From: a bacterium
Lineage (GTDB): Bacteria > Fidelibacterota > UBA8477 > JABMPR01
Reading direction: 5' to 3'
Assembly (NCBI GenBank): GCA_013202895.1
Contig: JABMPR010000048.1
Span: 1 to 49,180, forward strand
DNA length: 49,180 nucleotides
Under the pieces are notes generated by a model that was given only the letters and a program-made list of their open reading frames with translations, was not told the origin of the DNA and searched no databases. Shown piece by piece: positions 1-8,135 of this stretch (position 1 is the first letter of the stretch; every line of letters begins with the position of its first letter). A program made the translations under genes and the position numbers.

Positions 1-2
1 AG

Positions 3-146
3 CAGGAATTCAATGAGCTTGCAGCGCTGTGTGACCAATATGGAGCCCGGCTATTCTGTGGTGGAGTTGGAATGGGACGGCTGGACCTGGGTGAAAATAT
101 CCCATTCAGACTTTTAAATTCATTTCACGAGGTTCAGAATTCCTAA
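3..146 (+). CDS. C-terminal fragment of an unidentified protein (truncated by window edge)
   Basis: An open frame runs from the left edge for 47 codons to a TAA at 144-146. It includes the segment LCDQYGARLFCGGVGMGRLD and ends FHEVQNS. The pattern (helix, 'ARLFCGG', loop, short C-terminal helix) resembles the end of a Rossmann-like domain such as the B12-binding domain attached to MerR-type regulators, but the fragment is too short to assign. It is convergent with mutM and stops 8 bp before the mutM stop codon. Reading frame and composition look coding; the function is unknown. Confidence 0.45.
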   Translation, partial: QEFNELAALCDQYGARLFCGGVGMGRLDLGENIPFRLLNSFHEVQNS

Positions 147-154
147 ATAATGAT

Positions 155-955
155 CTACTTGAAAAATTTTGGCTGACATCGGGGACAAAAATGAGTCCCC
201 CGTTGTCCGAGCTTGATTTTCTCAATGGGTGTTGAGCAAACCAAACATTCCTCAGATTTTCGTCCATACACCTGAAGGGCTGCCTGATAAGTTCCGCTTT
301 GATTGTCGCCATGACTGAAATTGAAAACCGTTGTGCCCTGGGCGATGATGCTTGCTGATAAAATGCTCTGAATGGCAGCATGTAATAGTTGAGCCCTTTT
401 TGGGGGAATGCTTGAAGCAATGCTTTCCGGATGGATTCCCGCCTGAAATAATGCCTCATCGGCATAAATATTTCCCATACCTGCTAGGAAGCTTTGATCG
501 AGAAGCAGTGGTTTGATACGGCGCTTTTTTGATTGGAGCATATTAAAAAACATGGGAGGCGTGAAATTTGGACTCAGAGGTTCTGGTCCCAAATGACCAG
601 TTAATTCGACTGCTTCCTCGGCATAAACCATGCGACCGAATTTCCGCATATCCTGAAAATAAAGTGATCGTCCCGACCGAAAGTGCACGATCACAGTAAC
701 ATGTTTCTCCGGAGCTATGGGTGTCAGCTTGCCAGTCATTCGTAAATGCACAACCAGAACGCCCTTATCCAGGGAGATAATGATGAATTTTGCCCTGCGA
801 GAAACCTCCTGGATGGTCTTTCCTACAAGAGAATCATAAGCAGAGTCAGGTTGAAGTGCTTTTTCCCAGGGAACCTCAATATCAACAATGGTTTCACCCA
901 CAATTGTATTTTGCAGCCCTTGCACAACAGTCTCTACTTCAGGTAATTCTGGCAT
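155..955 (-). CDS. mutM: Formamidopyrimidine-DNA glycosylase (Fpg/MutM)
   Basis: Bifunctional DNA glycosylase/AP lyase that removes oxidised purines such as 8-oxoguanine in base excision repair. The 266-residue protein begins MPELPEVETV, so the processed N-terminal Pro2 (Schiff-base nucleophile) and Glu3 are in place. Lys56 lies in VSRRAKFI, and HLRMTGKL (about 70-77) and the GNIYADEALF segment of the helix-two-turn-helix are intact. The C-terminal zinc finger has Cys237, Cys240, Cys257 and Cys260 with the DNA-contacting QRGTHF loop between them. Length is normal for the family. No clear Shine-Dalgarno precedes the ATG. It lies downstream of exonuclease III on the same strand, separated by a 150-bp gap that carries an inverted-repeat element. 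Confidence 0.97.
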   Translation of the reverse strand: MPELPEVETVVQGLQNTIVGETIVDIEVPWEKALQPDSAYDSLVGKTIQEVSRRAKFIIISLDKGVLVVHLRMTGKLTPIAPEKHVTVIVHFRSGRSLYFQDMRKFGRMVYAEEAVELTGHLGPEPLSPNFTPPMFFNMLQSKKRRIKPLLLDQSFLAGMGNIYADEALFQAGIHPESIASSIPPKRAQLLHAAIQSILSASIIAQGTTVFNFSHGDNQSGTYQAALQVYGRKSEECLVCSTPIEKIKLGQRGTHFCPRCQPKFFK

Positions 956-987
956 AATGTTTTAATTCACTATGAAAGTTAATGGGG

Positions 988-1102
988 TCATCCTGAGCGA
1001 AGCGAAGGATCTTGATCCTTTATAGAAAGCCAGTGGAAACATCCTTCGAAATTAGGCTTTATCTCGATAAAAATTGGAGATTCTTCACTTCGACTAGAAT
1101 GA
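988..1102. repeat. Inverted-repeat (MITE/REP-like) element between xth and mutM
   Basis: The 25-mer at 988-1012 (starts TCATCCTGAGCG, ends GAAGGATCT) reappears in inverted, diverged form at 1078-1102: its reverse complement starts TCATTCTAG and ends GAAGAATCT. About 19-20 of 25 positions match. The two arms enclose about 65 bp without coding potential. Each arm is also partly self-complementary (ATCCT...AGGAT). A related single copy lies at 39549-39578. Similar TCATCCTGA...AGGATCT repeats are dispersed in many bacterial genomes (general recollection, not tested here). It could act as a weak transcript-end structure for xth. Confidence 0.6.
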
Positions 1103-1106
1103 TTAG

Positions 1107-1871
1107 TTATACCTTCAACACCAAACTGATGGGAGCGTGATCCGAGCCCATGACATTGGGATGAATTCGGGACGCCTCTACACTATCAGCGATCTTTTCA
1201 CTCACCAGGAAGTAATCAATTCTCCAACCAACATTATTAACACGTGCATTGGCCCGGAAGCTCCACCAAGAATAGTACCCTTTTGCACCGGGATATTCCT
1301 GGCGAAAGGTATCAACAAATCCTGTGTCAAGATAGCGATCAATCCAGACTCTTTCCTCAGGGAGAAAACCAGAGGTTTTTTCGTTGGGCCTTGGCCTTGC
1401 GAGATCTATATCAGTGTGGGCAGTATTAAAATCGCCAACAATTATCACAGGTTTAATTTTATCCTTTTCACGCATGTGCTCCTGCAGAGCACCATAAAAC
1501 CGCAGTTTGTAATCAAGCCTGTCCTGATCCTTCTGTCCGTTAGGAAAATAAACATTATACAGAAAGAATTTGGGATGCTCGGTGAGCAAAATACGACCTT
1601 CACGATTGAAGGAGTCATCCAGAATAGCGGTTTCTACCGAAAGAGGTTCCTTTTTACACCAGGTTGCCACACTACTATAACCGTTACGTTCTGCTGAGTG
1701 ATAATATGCATGATAGCCCAATGGTCGGGTGAGTGATTCATCCAACTGCTCCGGCTGAGCCTTGGTTTCCTGAAAGCACATGATATCAGGGGTTTCCAGG
1801 TTGTACCAATCCCAAAATCCCTTTTTAACAACGGCTCGGATACCGTTAACATTCCATGAAATAATACGCAT
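1107..1871 (-). CDS. xth: Exodeoxyribonuclease III (AP endonuclease, EEP family)
   Basis: Mg2+-dependent AP endonuclease and 3'-5' exonuclease, acting after glycosylases such as the neighbouring MutM. The 254-residue protein starts MRIISWNVNGIRA (Asn7). It has the metal ligand Glu35 in CFQETKAQ, Asp147/Asn149 in VGDFNTAH, a WRIDYF segment, and catalytic His245 in GSDHAPISL. The ATG at 1871 is chosen over an upstream in-frame codon because AAGGAG sits about 6 bp before it and it gives the exact family N-terminus; the longer reading would add 50 unrelated residues. It is divergent from the YdeI/OmdA gene. It might be named exoA or xthA in other schemes. Confidence 0.95.
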   Translation of the reverse strand: MRIISWNVNGIRAVVKKGFWDWYNLETPDIMCFQETKAQPEQLDESLTRPLGYHAYYHSAERNGYSSVATWCKKEPLSVETAILDDSFNREGRILLTEHPKFFLYNVYFPNGQKDQDRLDYKLRFYGALQEHMREKDKIKPVIIVGDFNTAHTDIDLARPRPNEKTSGFLPEERVWIDRYLDTGFVDTFRQEYPGAKGYYSWWSFRANARVNNVGWRIDYFLVSEKIADSVEASRIHPNVMGSDHAPISLVLKV

Positions 1872-2009
1872 GAGAAGCTCCTTTATCTGCGATGAAATTA
1901 CTCCGAATTTAGAGAAGGCATATTTTTTTATACCACGCTGGCATCTAGCAAATGGATCATTTGAATTACCCGAAAGAAGGTATATTTTAACTTTCATCAT
2001 AGGATTTTT

Positions 2010-2600
2010 ATGAATTATCAAATCATCAATGATAAACCGACCTTGAGTGTCAGATCTCGCGAGGAGTGGCGGCTTTGGCTTTCAGAAAATCACAATGACC
2101 ATGATCAAATGTGGCTCATTATCTACAAAAAGCACACGGGAAAGCAAATAATGACCAAAACTGAGGCAATGGACGAAGCCATCTGTTTTGGCTGGATTGA
2201 TAGCCTGGTCAAAGGCATCGATGATGAAAAGTATATGCAGAAATTCACACCGCGGAAACCAGATAGTCAATGGTCTGAGGTGAATAAGAGTCGAGTTGCA
2301 CAGCTCGAAGCACAGGGTCTGATTGAACCTGCCGGAAAAGCATTGATTGAGCATGCCAGAGAGACAGGAGAGTGGTTTGTAACCCGGAGCACCCCTAAAA
2401 ACATTGAGATGTCACCGGGTTTGACAAAGGCACTTGGTAAATCATCTGGGGCGAAGGAAAGATGGGATACACTTCCTGCTTCTCACAGACGAAAATATCT
2501 GCAATGGATTAGCCAGGCAAAACGTGAGGCTACCAAACAAAACCGAATCAAAAAAACCATAAAAATGCTTACTTCGGGGCAATCGCCAAGTATGTTGTAA
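2010..2600 (+). CDS. YdeI/OmdA (OmpD-associated) family protein
   Basis: Cytoplasmic 196-residue protein of the YdeI/OmpD-associated family. Members are often labelled bacteriocin-protection proteins, but their biochemistry is poorly known. Recognisable elements are the N-terminal block SREEWRLWLSENH, the central AICFGWIDSLVKGID and KFTPRKPDSQWSEVNKSRV segments, and the C-terminal helical OmdA tail (LPASHRRKYLQWISQAKREA, then a Lys-rich helix). Length is typical. AGGA lies 5-6 bp before the ATG. It is divergent from xth and 20 bp upstream of the amidase gene. A second OmdA-tail protein, fused to DUF1801 and interrupted, lies at 43.9 kb. Confidence 0.88.
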   Translation: MNYQIINDKPTLSVRSREEWRLWLSENHNDHDQMWLIIYKKHTGKQIMTKTEAMDEAICFGWIDSLVKGIDDEKYMQKFTPRKPDSQWSEVNKSRVAQLEAQGLIEPAGKALIEHARETGEWFVTRSTPKNIEMSPGLTKALGKSSGAKERWDTLPASHRRKYLQWISQAKREATKQNRIKKTIKMLTSGQSPSML

Positions 2601-2620
2601 TCAACTCGGAGGAATCATAA

Positions 2621-3244
2621 ATGTCACTGCAACAAATGCTGACTGTCTCTCTACTCGCTATACTGGTTTGGTCTTGTGCGCAAAAAACAATCGACCCCAG
2701 AGAGGATTCAGTAGAGCTAACAAAGTCAGAATTGGAGATCATTACCCGGGCAGACTGGGGCTGGGTTCCCCTGACTGATAGTATCCCGGTCCACGAGATT
2801 AAATACATCACCATCCACCATGGTGGAGAGGATTTCCCTGAAGACAAGGATCCCATCAAATACCTTCGAGGTCTGCAATCCTGGAGTCAATCTGATAAAC
2901 ATTGGATAGATAACCCCTATCATTACATGATTGATCTAAAGGGGAAAATTTATGAAGCCCGACCCATCAAATATCCCGGGGATACCAATACGGACTATGA
3001 TGTAAGAGGTCATGCGCTGATCTGTGTTATGGGAAATTACGAGCACCAGATTTTAAGTGATACTCAATTCGAGCAATTAGCCCGGCTAACAGCATTATTG
3101 GCTGAAAAATACAACGTTTCGACGGAATTGATAAAAGGTCATAAAGATTATACCGAGACACTTTGTCCAGGCAAGGATCTTTACCGCTATTTAGAAAATG
3201 GTAGCTTTTTAAGCCGTGTCGCAGAAATTCAAAAAGCATTGTAA
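2621..3244 (+). CDS. N-acetylmuramoyl-L-alanine amidase (PGRP/Amidase_2 fold), putative lipoprotein
   Basis: Predicted zinc amidase cleaving the MurNAc-L-Ala bond of peptidoglycan in the envelope. Residues 1-19 form a signal peptide with a lipobox-like VWSC (Cys19), so it is probably a lipoprotein, although Trp at -2 is unusual. The PGRP/T7-lysozyme-type domain spans about 40-195. Zinc ligands are visible as His66 (YITIHHGG), His174 (IKGHKDYTE) and Cys182 (TLCPGKDL), with the WIDNPYHYMID substrate-groove segment between them. GGAGG lies 8 bp before the ATG. A role in cell-wall recycling or defence against other bacteria cannot be decided from the sequence. Confidence 0.92.
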   Translation: MSLQQMLTVSLLAILVWSCAQKTIDPREDSVELTKSELEIITRADWGWVPLTDSIPVHEIKYITIHHGGEDFPEDKDPIKYLRGLQSWSQSDKHWIDNPYHYMIDLKGKIYEARPIKYPGDTNTDYDVRGHALICVMGNYEHQILSDTQFEQLARLTALLAEKYNVSTELIKGHKDYTETLCPGKDLYRYLENGSFLSRVAEIQKAL

Positions 3245-3287
3245 CTCACCAATGATGAAAAGAACAAATAGATTGAGATAAAACGTC

Positions 3288-3743
3288 ATGTCATCACGTA
3301 TTAAACAGAAATATTTCAAGCAGTCAGGTGTGATACCCGTATACAAGGGTAAGGTTGTTCTCATTACAGCCAGGGGGAGCAATCGCTGGATTATTCCAAA
3401 GGGTTCAATTGTATGGGATCTCTCCGCTCAGGATTCAGCAGCCAAGGAGGCTTTGGAAGAAGCCGGTGTAAAAGGGGACGTTTCAGCAAATGAGATCGGA
3501 ACCTATACCTATGAAAAATTGGGTGGTCGATTTAAAGTACGCCTGTACTTCATGGAGGTCACCAAGCTTAAAGATAAATGGCAAGAAAAAGACTTCCGAA
3601 AACGAAAACTGGTAACACCCAAGCAGGCGATAAAAAAGGTCGTTCCGGCTGCTGTTTCCAAAATTATGGCCAGCTTCTTTCATGAAAATCGCCATTTGAT
3701 TAAGAAAAAAAAGAAACGGTCAAAGAAGAAAAAAAGGGGATAA
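3288..3743 (+). CDS. Nudix hydrolase (diphosphoinositol-polyphosphate/diadenosine-type) with Lys-rich tail
   Basis: A 151-residue Nudix protein. The Nudix box spans about 39-61, with LSAQDSAAKEALEEAGV. The catalytic core Glu54/Glu57/Glu58 is present, but the usual Arg before the first Glu is Lys53 and the early Glu is replaced by Leu. This form (IPKGS...L....AAKEA.EEAGV) is typical of the DIPP/ApnA-like branch rather than MutT, so likely substrates are nucleoside or inositol polyphosphates; that is inference from family. The last 14 residues are almost all Lys/Arg, a possible nucleic-acid- or polyanion-binding tail. No strong Shine-Dalgarno is visible. Confidence 0.88.
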   Translation: MSSRIKQKYFKQSGVIPVYKGKVVLITARGSNRWIIPKGSIVWDLSAQDSAAKEALEEAGVKGDVSANEIGTYTYEKLGGRFKVRLYFMEVTKLKDKWQEKDFRKRKLVTPKQAIKKVVPAAVSKIMASFFHENRHLIKKKKKRSKKKKRG

Positions 3744-3813
3744 GATCACGGGGAGTTCAATTGCAGGCCTTTGAAAGATGTTGACCTTGAAGAGAGTTGA
3801 ATAAATAATAATT

Positions 3814-3838
3814 TTGCGAAGGTTTTAAATCTTCGCAA
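3814..3838. repeat. Perfect inverted repeat (8-bp stem) upstream of the ATL gene
   Basis: TTGCGAAG at 3814-3821 and CTTCGCAA at 3831-3838 are exact reverse complements around a 9-nt A/T-rich loop; GGTT follows. It lies between the Nudix and alkyltransferase-like genes, 16 bp before the latter's ATG. It has no T-run, so it is a poor terminator. It could be a dispersed palindromic repeat or an operator. Confidence 0.5.
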
Positions 3839-3853
3839 GGTTCAAAGGAATAG

Positions 3854-4204
3854 ATGAACAAGCAAAGCAAATGGGAACAGATTTACCAGGTGGTCAAACA
3901 GATTCCCCCAGGTAAAGTTGCAACCTATGGCCAGATCGCAACACTTGCAGGATATTATCGCCAGGCTCGCCAGGTGGGGTACGCCCTGCATGCGGTACCC
4001 TCAGATGATATTCCCTGGCACCGTGTCATCAATGCCCAGGGCAAGATCAGTCTCAATTTTGAAATGGGGGGCGCGGTTCAGCGAAAGTTGTTGGAGAGTG
4101 AAGGGGTGGTTTTTACTCCCGCCAGTGTCATTCCTTTGCGCCAATATCAATGGCAACCAGTGATAGATCCCCGTGAAGACCAGCATCAAGAGGAGCTGAA
4201 TTAA
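3854..4204 (+). CDS. Alkyltransferase-like protein (ATL), catalytically Cys-less MGMT homologue
   Basis: Small (116-residue) homologue of the O6-alkylguanine-DNA alkyltransferase DNA-binding domain. The N-terminal half has the helix-turn-helix region (IPPGKVATYGQIATLAG) and the arginine-finger segment (YYRQARQVGYAL). The active-site PCHRV of true alkyltransferases is PWHRV here, with Trp55 replacing the acceptor Cys. By family knowledge, ATL proteins bind O6-alkylguanine without repairing it and pass the lesion to nucleotide excision repair. The length matches stand-alone ATLs. An AAGGA-like site lies 7-8 bp before the ATG. Confidence 0.94.
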   Translation: MNKQSKWEQIYQVVKQIPPGKVATYGQIATLAGYYRQARQVGYALHAVPSDDIPWHRVINAQGKISLNFEMGGAVQRKLLESEGVVFTPASVIPLRQYQWQPVIDPREDQHQEELN

Positions 4205-4231
4205 GCCAGCTTTTATAAGAACATACAATTA

Positions 4232-4594
4232 TTAATATTGATTTTTTGTCAAATGCCAGCCATTCCCGTGCTCGCATTCATAGATATAAAGTGTGACACC
4301 CTGTTCCTCGTGTAAAATACCTGCCCTGAGCTGAGCATCGTTCTCACTCTGATACGATTCTTTCAGCATTCCATCGGCACCGCGACAAATGGTGCAAGCC
4401 TTACTTGGCGTTTGTCTGCCAGTAGGTGAGATATGCCAGAAACCGCAGCGATCACATTTATAGGGAACCAGATTTTCCCCGCTAAAGTTTTTATTGGCAT
4501 AATTGGCAGCCGATTTTGCTTCCGCTTTAGTCTCGTATTCTGTGAGAGGACGACCGCTTTTTCTAGCTTTGCAGGTAGGGCTTTTTCGATTCAC
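4232..4594 (-). CDS. Hypothetical duplicated zinc-ribbon-like protein
   Basis: A 120-residue protein not matched to a named family. It appears to be built of two similar halves. Each has a helix rich in Ala/Glu/Lys followed by a strand and a Cys/His-Trp-His signature: YKCDRCGFWHISP (Cys47, Cys50, Trp53, His54) and YECEHGNGWHLTK (Cys107, His109, Trp113, His114). A third CxxC (Cys67/Cys70) sits between them. This suggests metal-binding ribbons arising by internal duplication, the second with His in place of a Cys. It is convergent with the ATL gene and upstream of the DUF2723 gene on the same strand. Nucleic-acid binding is plausible but not shown. Confidence 0.65.
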   Translation of the reverse strand: MNRKSPTCKARKSGRPLTEYETKAEAKSAANYANKNFSGENLVPYKCDRCGFWHISPTGRQTPSKACTICRGADGMLKESYQSENDAQLRAGILHEEQGVTLYIYECEHGNGWHLTKNQY

Positions 4595-4712
4595 TTAATC
4601 ACTCCGGATTATTGATTCTCAATATAAGCACTTTAGGGAAATTGCAGCCAATTAAAGCGATCGTGTTTGTTTATTAAAGAGCTGTTGTTGGAAAGTAAAA
4701 AATTCCTTCAAA

Positions 4713-4745
4713 TAAAAGAGCCTCGGAATATCCGAGGCTCTTTTA
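4713..4745 (-). terminator. Intrinsic terminator after the DUF2723 gene
   Basis: A 14-15 bp perfect stem (AAAAGAGCCTCGGA against TCCGAGGCTCTTTT) closes a 3-nt loop, 20 bp beyond the stop codon of the minus-strand gene. The stem base gives a U-run on both strands, so it could work bidirectionally, but the neighbouring gene layout only requires the minus direction. Confidence 0.9.
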
Positions 4746-4764
4746 TTCGGCTTAATGCGAATAT

Positions 4765-7700
4765 TTAAGAATCAGGCACTGCTTCTGCTGCCTTTAATTG
4801 GTTGATCCGGATCTGAAGGGTTTGCGTTTCCCTGGCATTCGGTACCAATGTGGCCAAACGAGTTACCCACTCCTCTCCATCACTTAAATTCTCATCCTTG
4901 ATAAATGCTCGCGCTATTTCGTAGACCAACTGTGCATTCATGGGAGCTTCCATGCTAAGCGGTAGAAGGATATCAAGTGCTTTTTCTGTCTCATCAAAGA
5001 GATCGTTCCAGACGGAAGCAACTTTTACCTTATCCAGGATCGGTGAATCCTCGCGACCATTTTCCAGGGCCGTTTCCATATATTTCCAGGCACTGGAATC
5101 ATCCTCGAGTTGATAATACATTTGAGCGATCTGGAGATAGAGATCCATATAGGTGATAGGAATGGTTTTATCTGGAACCAGTTCATCCATTTTTTGGAGG
5201 ACATGCAGCGCCTTTGACCGATTTTCGTCATTGTCCATCCCATATTCATACACCAACTGCAGAAACCCCTTACGATAATTCTGGAGGAGGCGTTGAACGT
5301 TCGGAGGATAATACACATTCGGGTTATCCAGATTGGTGTAACGATAGGTGTCGACGATTTTATCGTACATGATATCCGCATCTATACTCAGACCCACTTT
5401 ATAGGGCATAAGCTGATAAGCCTGACCGTCCATGCGTAAAAAGTCGCCCAGCCCGATCTGGTTGCTCGGGGAAACAGTGACTGCAAAATACACAGGTTTT
5501 TTCCATTCATTTATGCGTAGAATCTCGTAAATCATAATATCCTGAACACGTAAACCTCCAGCAAGCTTTCCAGTTTGGGGATTGCGCTGCCTTGAAATGG
5601 TTGGTTGTAAATTCCACCTTAAACCAGAGGATCCTTCTTCTAGTGTGCCCGATTCAGGTTTATCGTAGCCGGTGGCGGGAGCTGGTATATACATGTCCTT
5701 TTCTTCCCATCTATATAAACCCAAACCTTCAATCTCCTCATCAGAAAGACTAATGGGTACTTCTGGCTCCATGTGTTTTAGCTGCTTGATGTACCAAGGT
5801 GTGTTTAGCAGACTCAGGTTGACCACCCGGACATCTTTACGAATGCCTTCAACTTCCTGGAGATACCACAAAGGGAAGGTATCGTTATCACCATTGGTAA
5901 AGATAATTGCATCAGGTCCACATGTATTGAGCAGGTTGTATGAATACTCCCAGGCGACATAATTACCCGAACGATCATGGGTAAAATAATTAGCCCGAAG
6001 CATATTGAAGGGTAGCACAAGTAACATTACAGCTAACAAAGCACTGTAGATGACGGGAGAATCCTTTCGCCATTTCTGCAGTTTTTCCAGGGCGGCAGCT
6101 GCTCCAATACCTATCCAGATGGCAAAAGCATAAAAGGAGCCAACATATGAATAGTCTCGCTCTCGTGGTTGTGGATCATCCTGATTGAGGTAGAGGAGAA
6201 TAGCAAACCCAGTAAGCATAAACAAAGCCAGAACTGAGAAAGCCCGGCGAGAATCCTTGGAGAAATGATGTCCTAAACCCAATAAGCCCAATAGGAATGG
6301 AAGCCCCCAGAGTTGTGAAATATCAGCCTGTTCACCCACACGTCCCCAGAACTGCCATTTAAAGTAACGGATGTACATATGATTGATCTGATAACGCCAA
6401 AAGAAATCTAAACTGGACCGATAGCTATTGGTGATAGTGCTGAGATTAGACAAGCGTTGGTTTACTTCACGTCCACCAATATTCAGTATTACCAGGTCTC
6501 CCTGAGCTGAGATCACTTCCCCGATTTTCCCGGTGCTCTTGACCTTAACCACGCGTCCTGGGGTAGCAGAATTTTTGGTAAGGGGAGCCTCGCCCCAACG
6601 ATCCCGGTAAAACATGGGGTAACTACCATATTGTTCTCGCTCAAGATATGATACTGCTCTTGCCACGGTCTCTGGATCATTCTCGTCGATATTTGGGTTT
6701 TGAGCTGAGCGGATGAAAATGGTCTCATAGGAGGTAAATCCAACCAGGACCATAAGCAGCGCCATGAGGGAAAGCCTGAGCTCGGTTGTTCGTGCTTTAT
6801 AAATAGATGGAGCGAAATAGATCAGAGCCATAAGGAGGACGATACTGACTGCAAAGGTTGTCCCAATTGCAGACACGGCATTGTTTGTATTCAGAAGGTT
6901 GCCCATGAAATTAGCCATTTTTGACATGCCTTTAATAATGCCAAGGTAAATGATCAGATATGCCGCCCCGGCAGCCCCCATAAGAAAAACCTGCTTCCAG
7001 AGCCGATTACGACGACCGGCATTGAATACCTGTGAGAGCCCCCACAGGCCTCCTGCGGTAATAAGAGCAAAGATAACACCCAAAATCAGGAGCTTTGAAT
7101 TCAGATCTTCTGGTACCAGTCGCATGTATTCCATAGAAGTTTCGGGTAAAGCCATCTCAATAGCTATTAGAAGGGCTACGGCCATAATCCCAATAACGGC
7201 CAGCATATTGACCATCATTTCAACCCCATCTTCCTTTGGATTGAGCTTCATATACATGATCAAAGCGATGAAAGGAATGGTAAGCAGATTCAACATGTGG
7301 ACCGAGATGGCTAAGCCCATCATATATGAGATTATCAGGATATAGCGTGACCCTGCACCTCCTTCATCCACCTTTTCAGACCATTTGAGAATGAGCCAAA
7401 CTACAATTGCGGTAAAAAAGATACTCATTGAATAGACTTCAGCCTCCACAGCGTTAAACCAGTGGCTGTCAGAAAATGCGATAGTCAGGGATCCTACTAA
7501 ACCCCCACCATAGGCGATCCATTTATCTGCAGAATCTTTAATGGGACCTCGCCATTCAATTACCAGACGCACAATGATCAGAAACAGGAACATGTTTGCG
7601 AAGGCAGTGGCAATGGGTGATAACATGGTAATACGGTATGCAATCGTATGGAACTGAGGCTCATTGAGCAGAGGATCTAAAGCTGCACCGCCGTTAAAGG

Positions 7701-7911
7701 GAAGCATAGAAATAACCCGTCCTAATAAAAGGTAGAGCGGGGAGCCGGGTGGGTGAGGTACACTTAGGGTATGAGAAACAGCAATAAACTCACCACAATC
7801 CCAGAAAGAGACCGTCGGAGCCATGGTGTCCAGATAGATCAGATAAGTGAATACGAGCACAAAAGCTGCGAGCAATGTTTTCAGCATGTCTCGGGGTTTA
7901 AGAAATTCCAT
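4765..7911 (-). CDS. DUF2723 (GT117-like) multi-pass membrane protein with C-terminal TPR region
   Basis: Large (1048-residue) integral membrane protein of the DUF2723 family, which is related to GT-C protein O-mannosyltransferases and common in the FCB group. The N-terminal helix is followed by the signature FWDCGEFIAVSHTLSVPHPP and GSPLYLLLGR (about 35-65), which carries the acidic Asp/Glu expected in the first periplasmic loop. About a dozen hydrophobic segments follow to about residue 640. A soluble domain contains the family motif TNGDNDTFPLWYLQ, and the tail has TPR-like helices (from about 870). Residues around 455-490 (VVKVKSTGKIGEVISAQGD) look like a small SH3/KOW-type insertion. The start at 7911 is preferred to 7947 because AAAGGA precedes it. 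Glycosyltransferase activity is inferred only. Confidence 0.9.
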   Translation of the reverse strand: MEFLKPRDMLKTLLAAFVLVFTYLIYLDTMAPTVSFWDCGEFIAVSHTLSVPHPPGSPLYLLLGRVISMLPFNGGAALDPLLNEPQFHTIAYRITMLSPIATAFANMFLFLIIVRLVIEWRGPIKDSADKWIAYGGGLVGSLTIAFSDSHWFNAVEAEVYSMSIFFTAIVVWLILKWSEKVDEGGAGSRYILIISYMMGLAISVHMLNLLTIPFIALIMYMKLNPKEDGVEMMVNMLAVIGIMAVALLIAIEMALPETSMEYMRLVPEDLNSKLLILGVIFALITAGGLWGLSQVFNAGRRNRLWKQVFLMGAAGAAYLIIYLGIIKGMSKMANFMGNLLNTNNAVSAIGTTFAVSIVLLMALIYFAPSIYKARTTELRLSLMALLMVLVGFTSYETIFIRSAQNPNIDENDPETVARAVSYLEREQYGSYPMFYRDRWGEAPLTKNSATPGRVVKVKSTGKIGEVISAQGDLVILNIGGREVNQRLSNLSTITNSYRSSLDFFWRYQINHMYIRYFKWQFWGRVGEQADISQLWGLPFLLGLLGLGHHFSKDSRRAFSVLALFMLTGFAILLYLNQDDPQPRERDYSYVGSFYAFAIWIGIGAAAALEKLQKWRKDSPVIYSALLAVMLLVLPFNMLRANYFTHDRSGNYVAWEYSYNLLNTCGPDAIIFTNGDNDTFPLWYLQEVEGIRKDVRVVNLSLLNTPWYIKQLKHMEPEVPISLSDEEIEGLGLYRWEEKDMYIPAPATGYDKPESGTLEEGSSGLRWNLQPTISRQRNPQTGKLAGGLRVQDIMIYEILRINEWKKPVYFAVTVSPSNQIGLGDFLRMDGQAYQLMPYKVGLSIDADIMYDKIVDTYRYTNLDNPNVYYPPNVQRLLQNYRKGFLQLVYEYGMDNDENRSKALHVLQKMDELVPDKTIPITYMDLYLQIAQMYYQLEDDSSAWKYMETALENGREDSPILDKVKVASVWNDLFDETEKALDILLPLSMEAPMNAQLVYEIARAFIKDENLSDGEEWVTRLATLVPNARETQTLQIRINQLKAAEAVPDS

Positions 7912-8135
7912 TATCAATCCTTTTCTGTTCAAATGGGTTGAGCACACAAAGAGTATTCTATTCGGTACTGTGTCAGTTTTCTATCTGCGAAAATGAGATT
8001 CAGTTAGATGTCACTCAAGTTTATTTGTTTTCAAATCTAGGCCTGTCGCATCTGGTTAAGGCCGAGCAATATATATGGTTTGAAGTCTGTTGCCAACATG
8101 ATGTTCCTGAAAGCTTTTAAGGGTTTTGATAAAGA

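Noticed and set aside
106-465. Open frame of 119 codons on the minus strand overlapping mutM
   Set aside because: It lies inside the mutM gene in another frame, whose motifs are complete; composition is shadow-like.
1137-1697. Long plus-strand frame (186 codons) across xth
   Set aside because: It is antisense to the intact exonuclease III, without a ribosome-binding site or recognisable domain.
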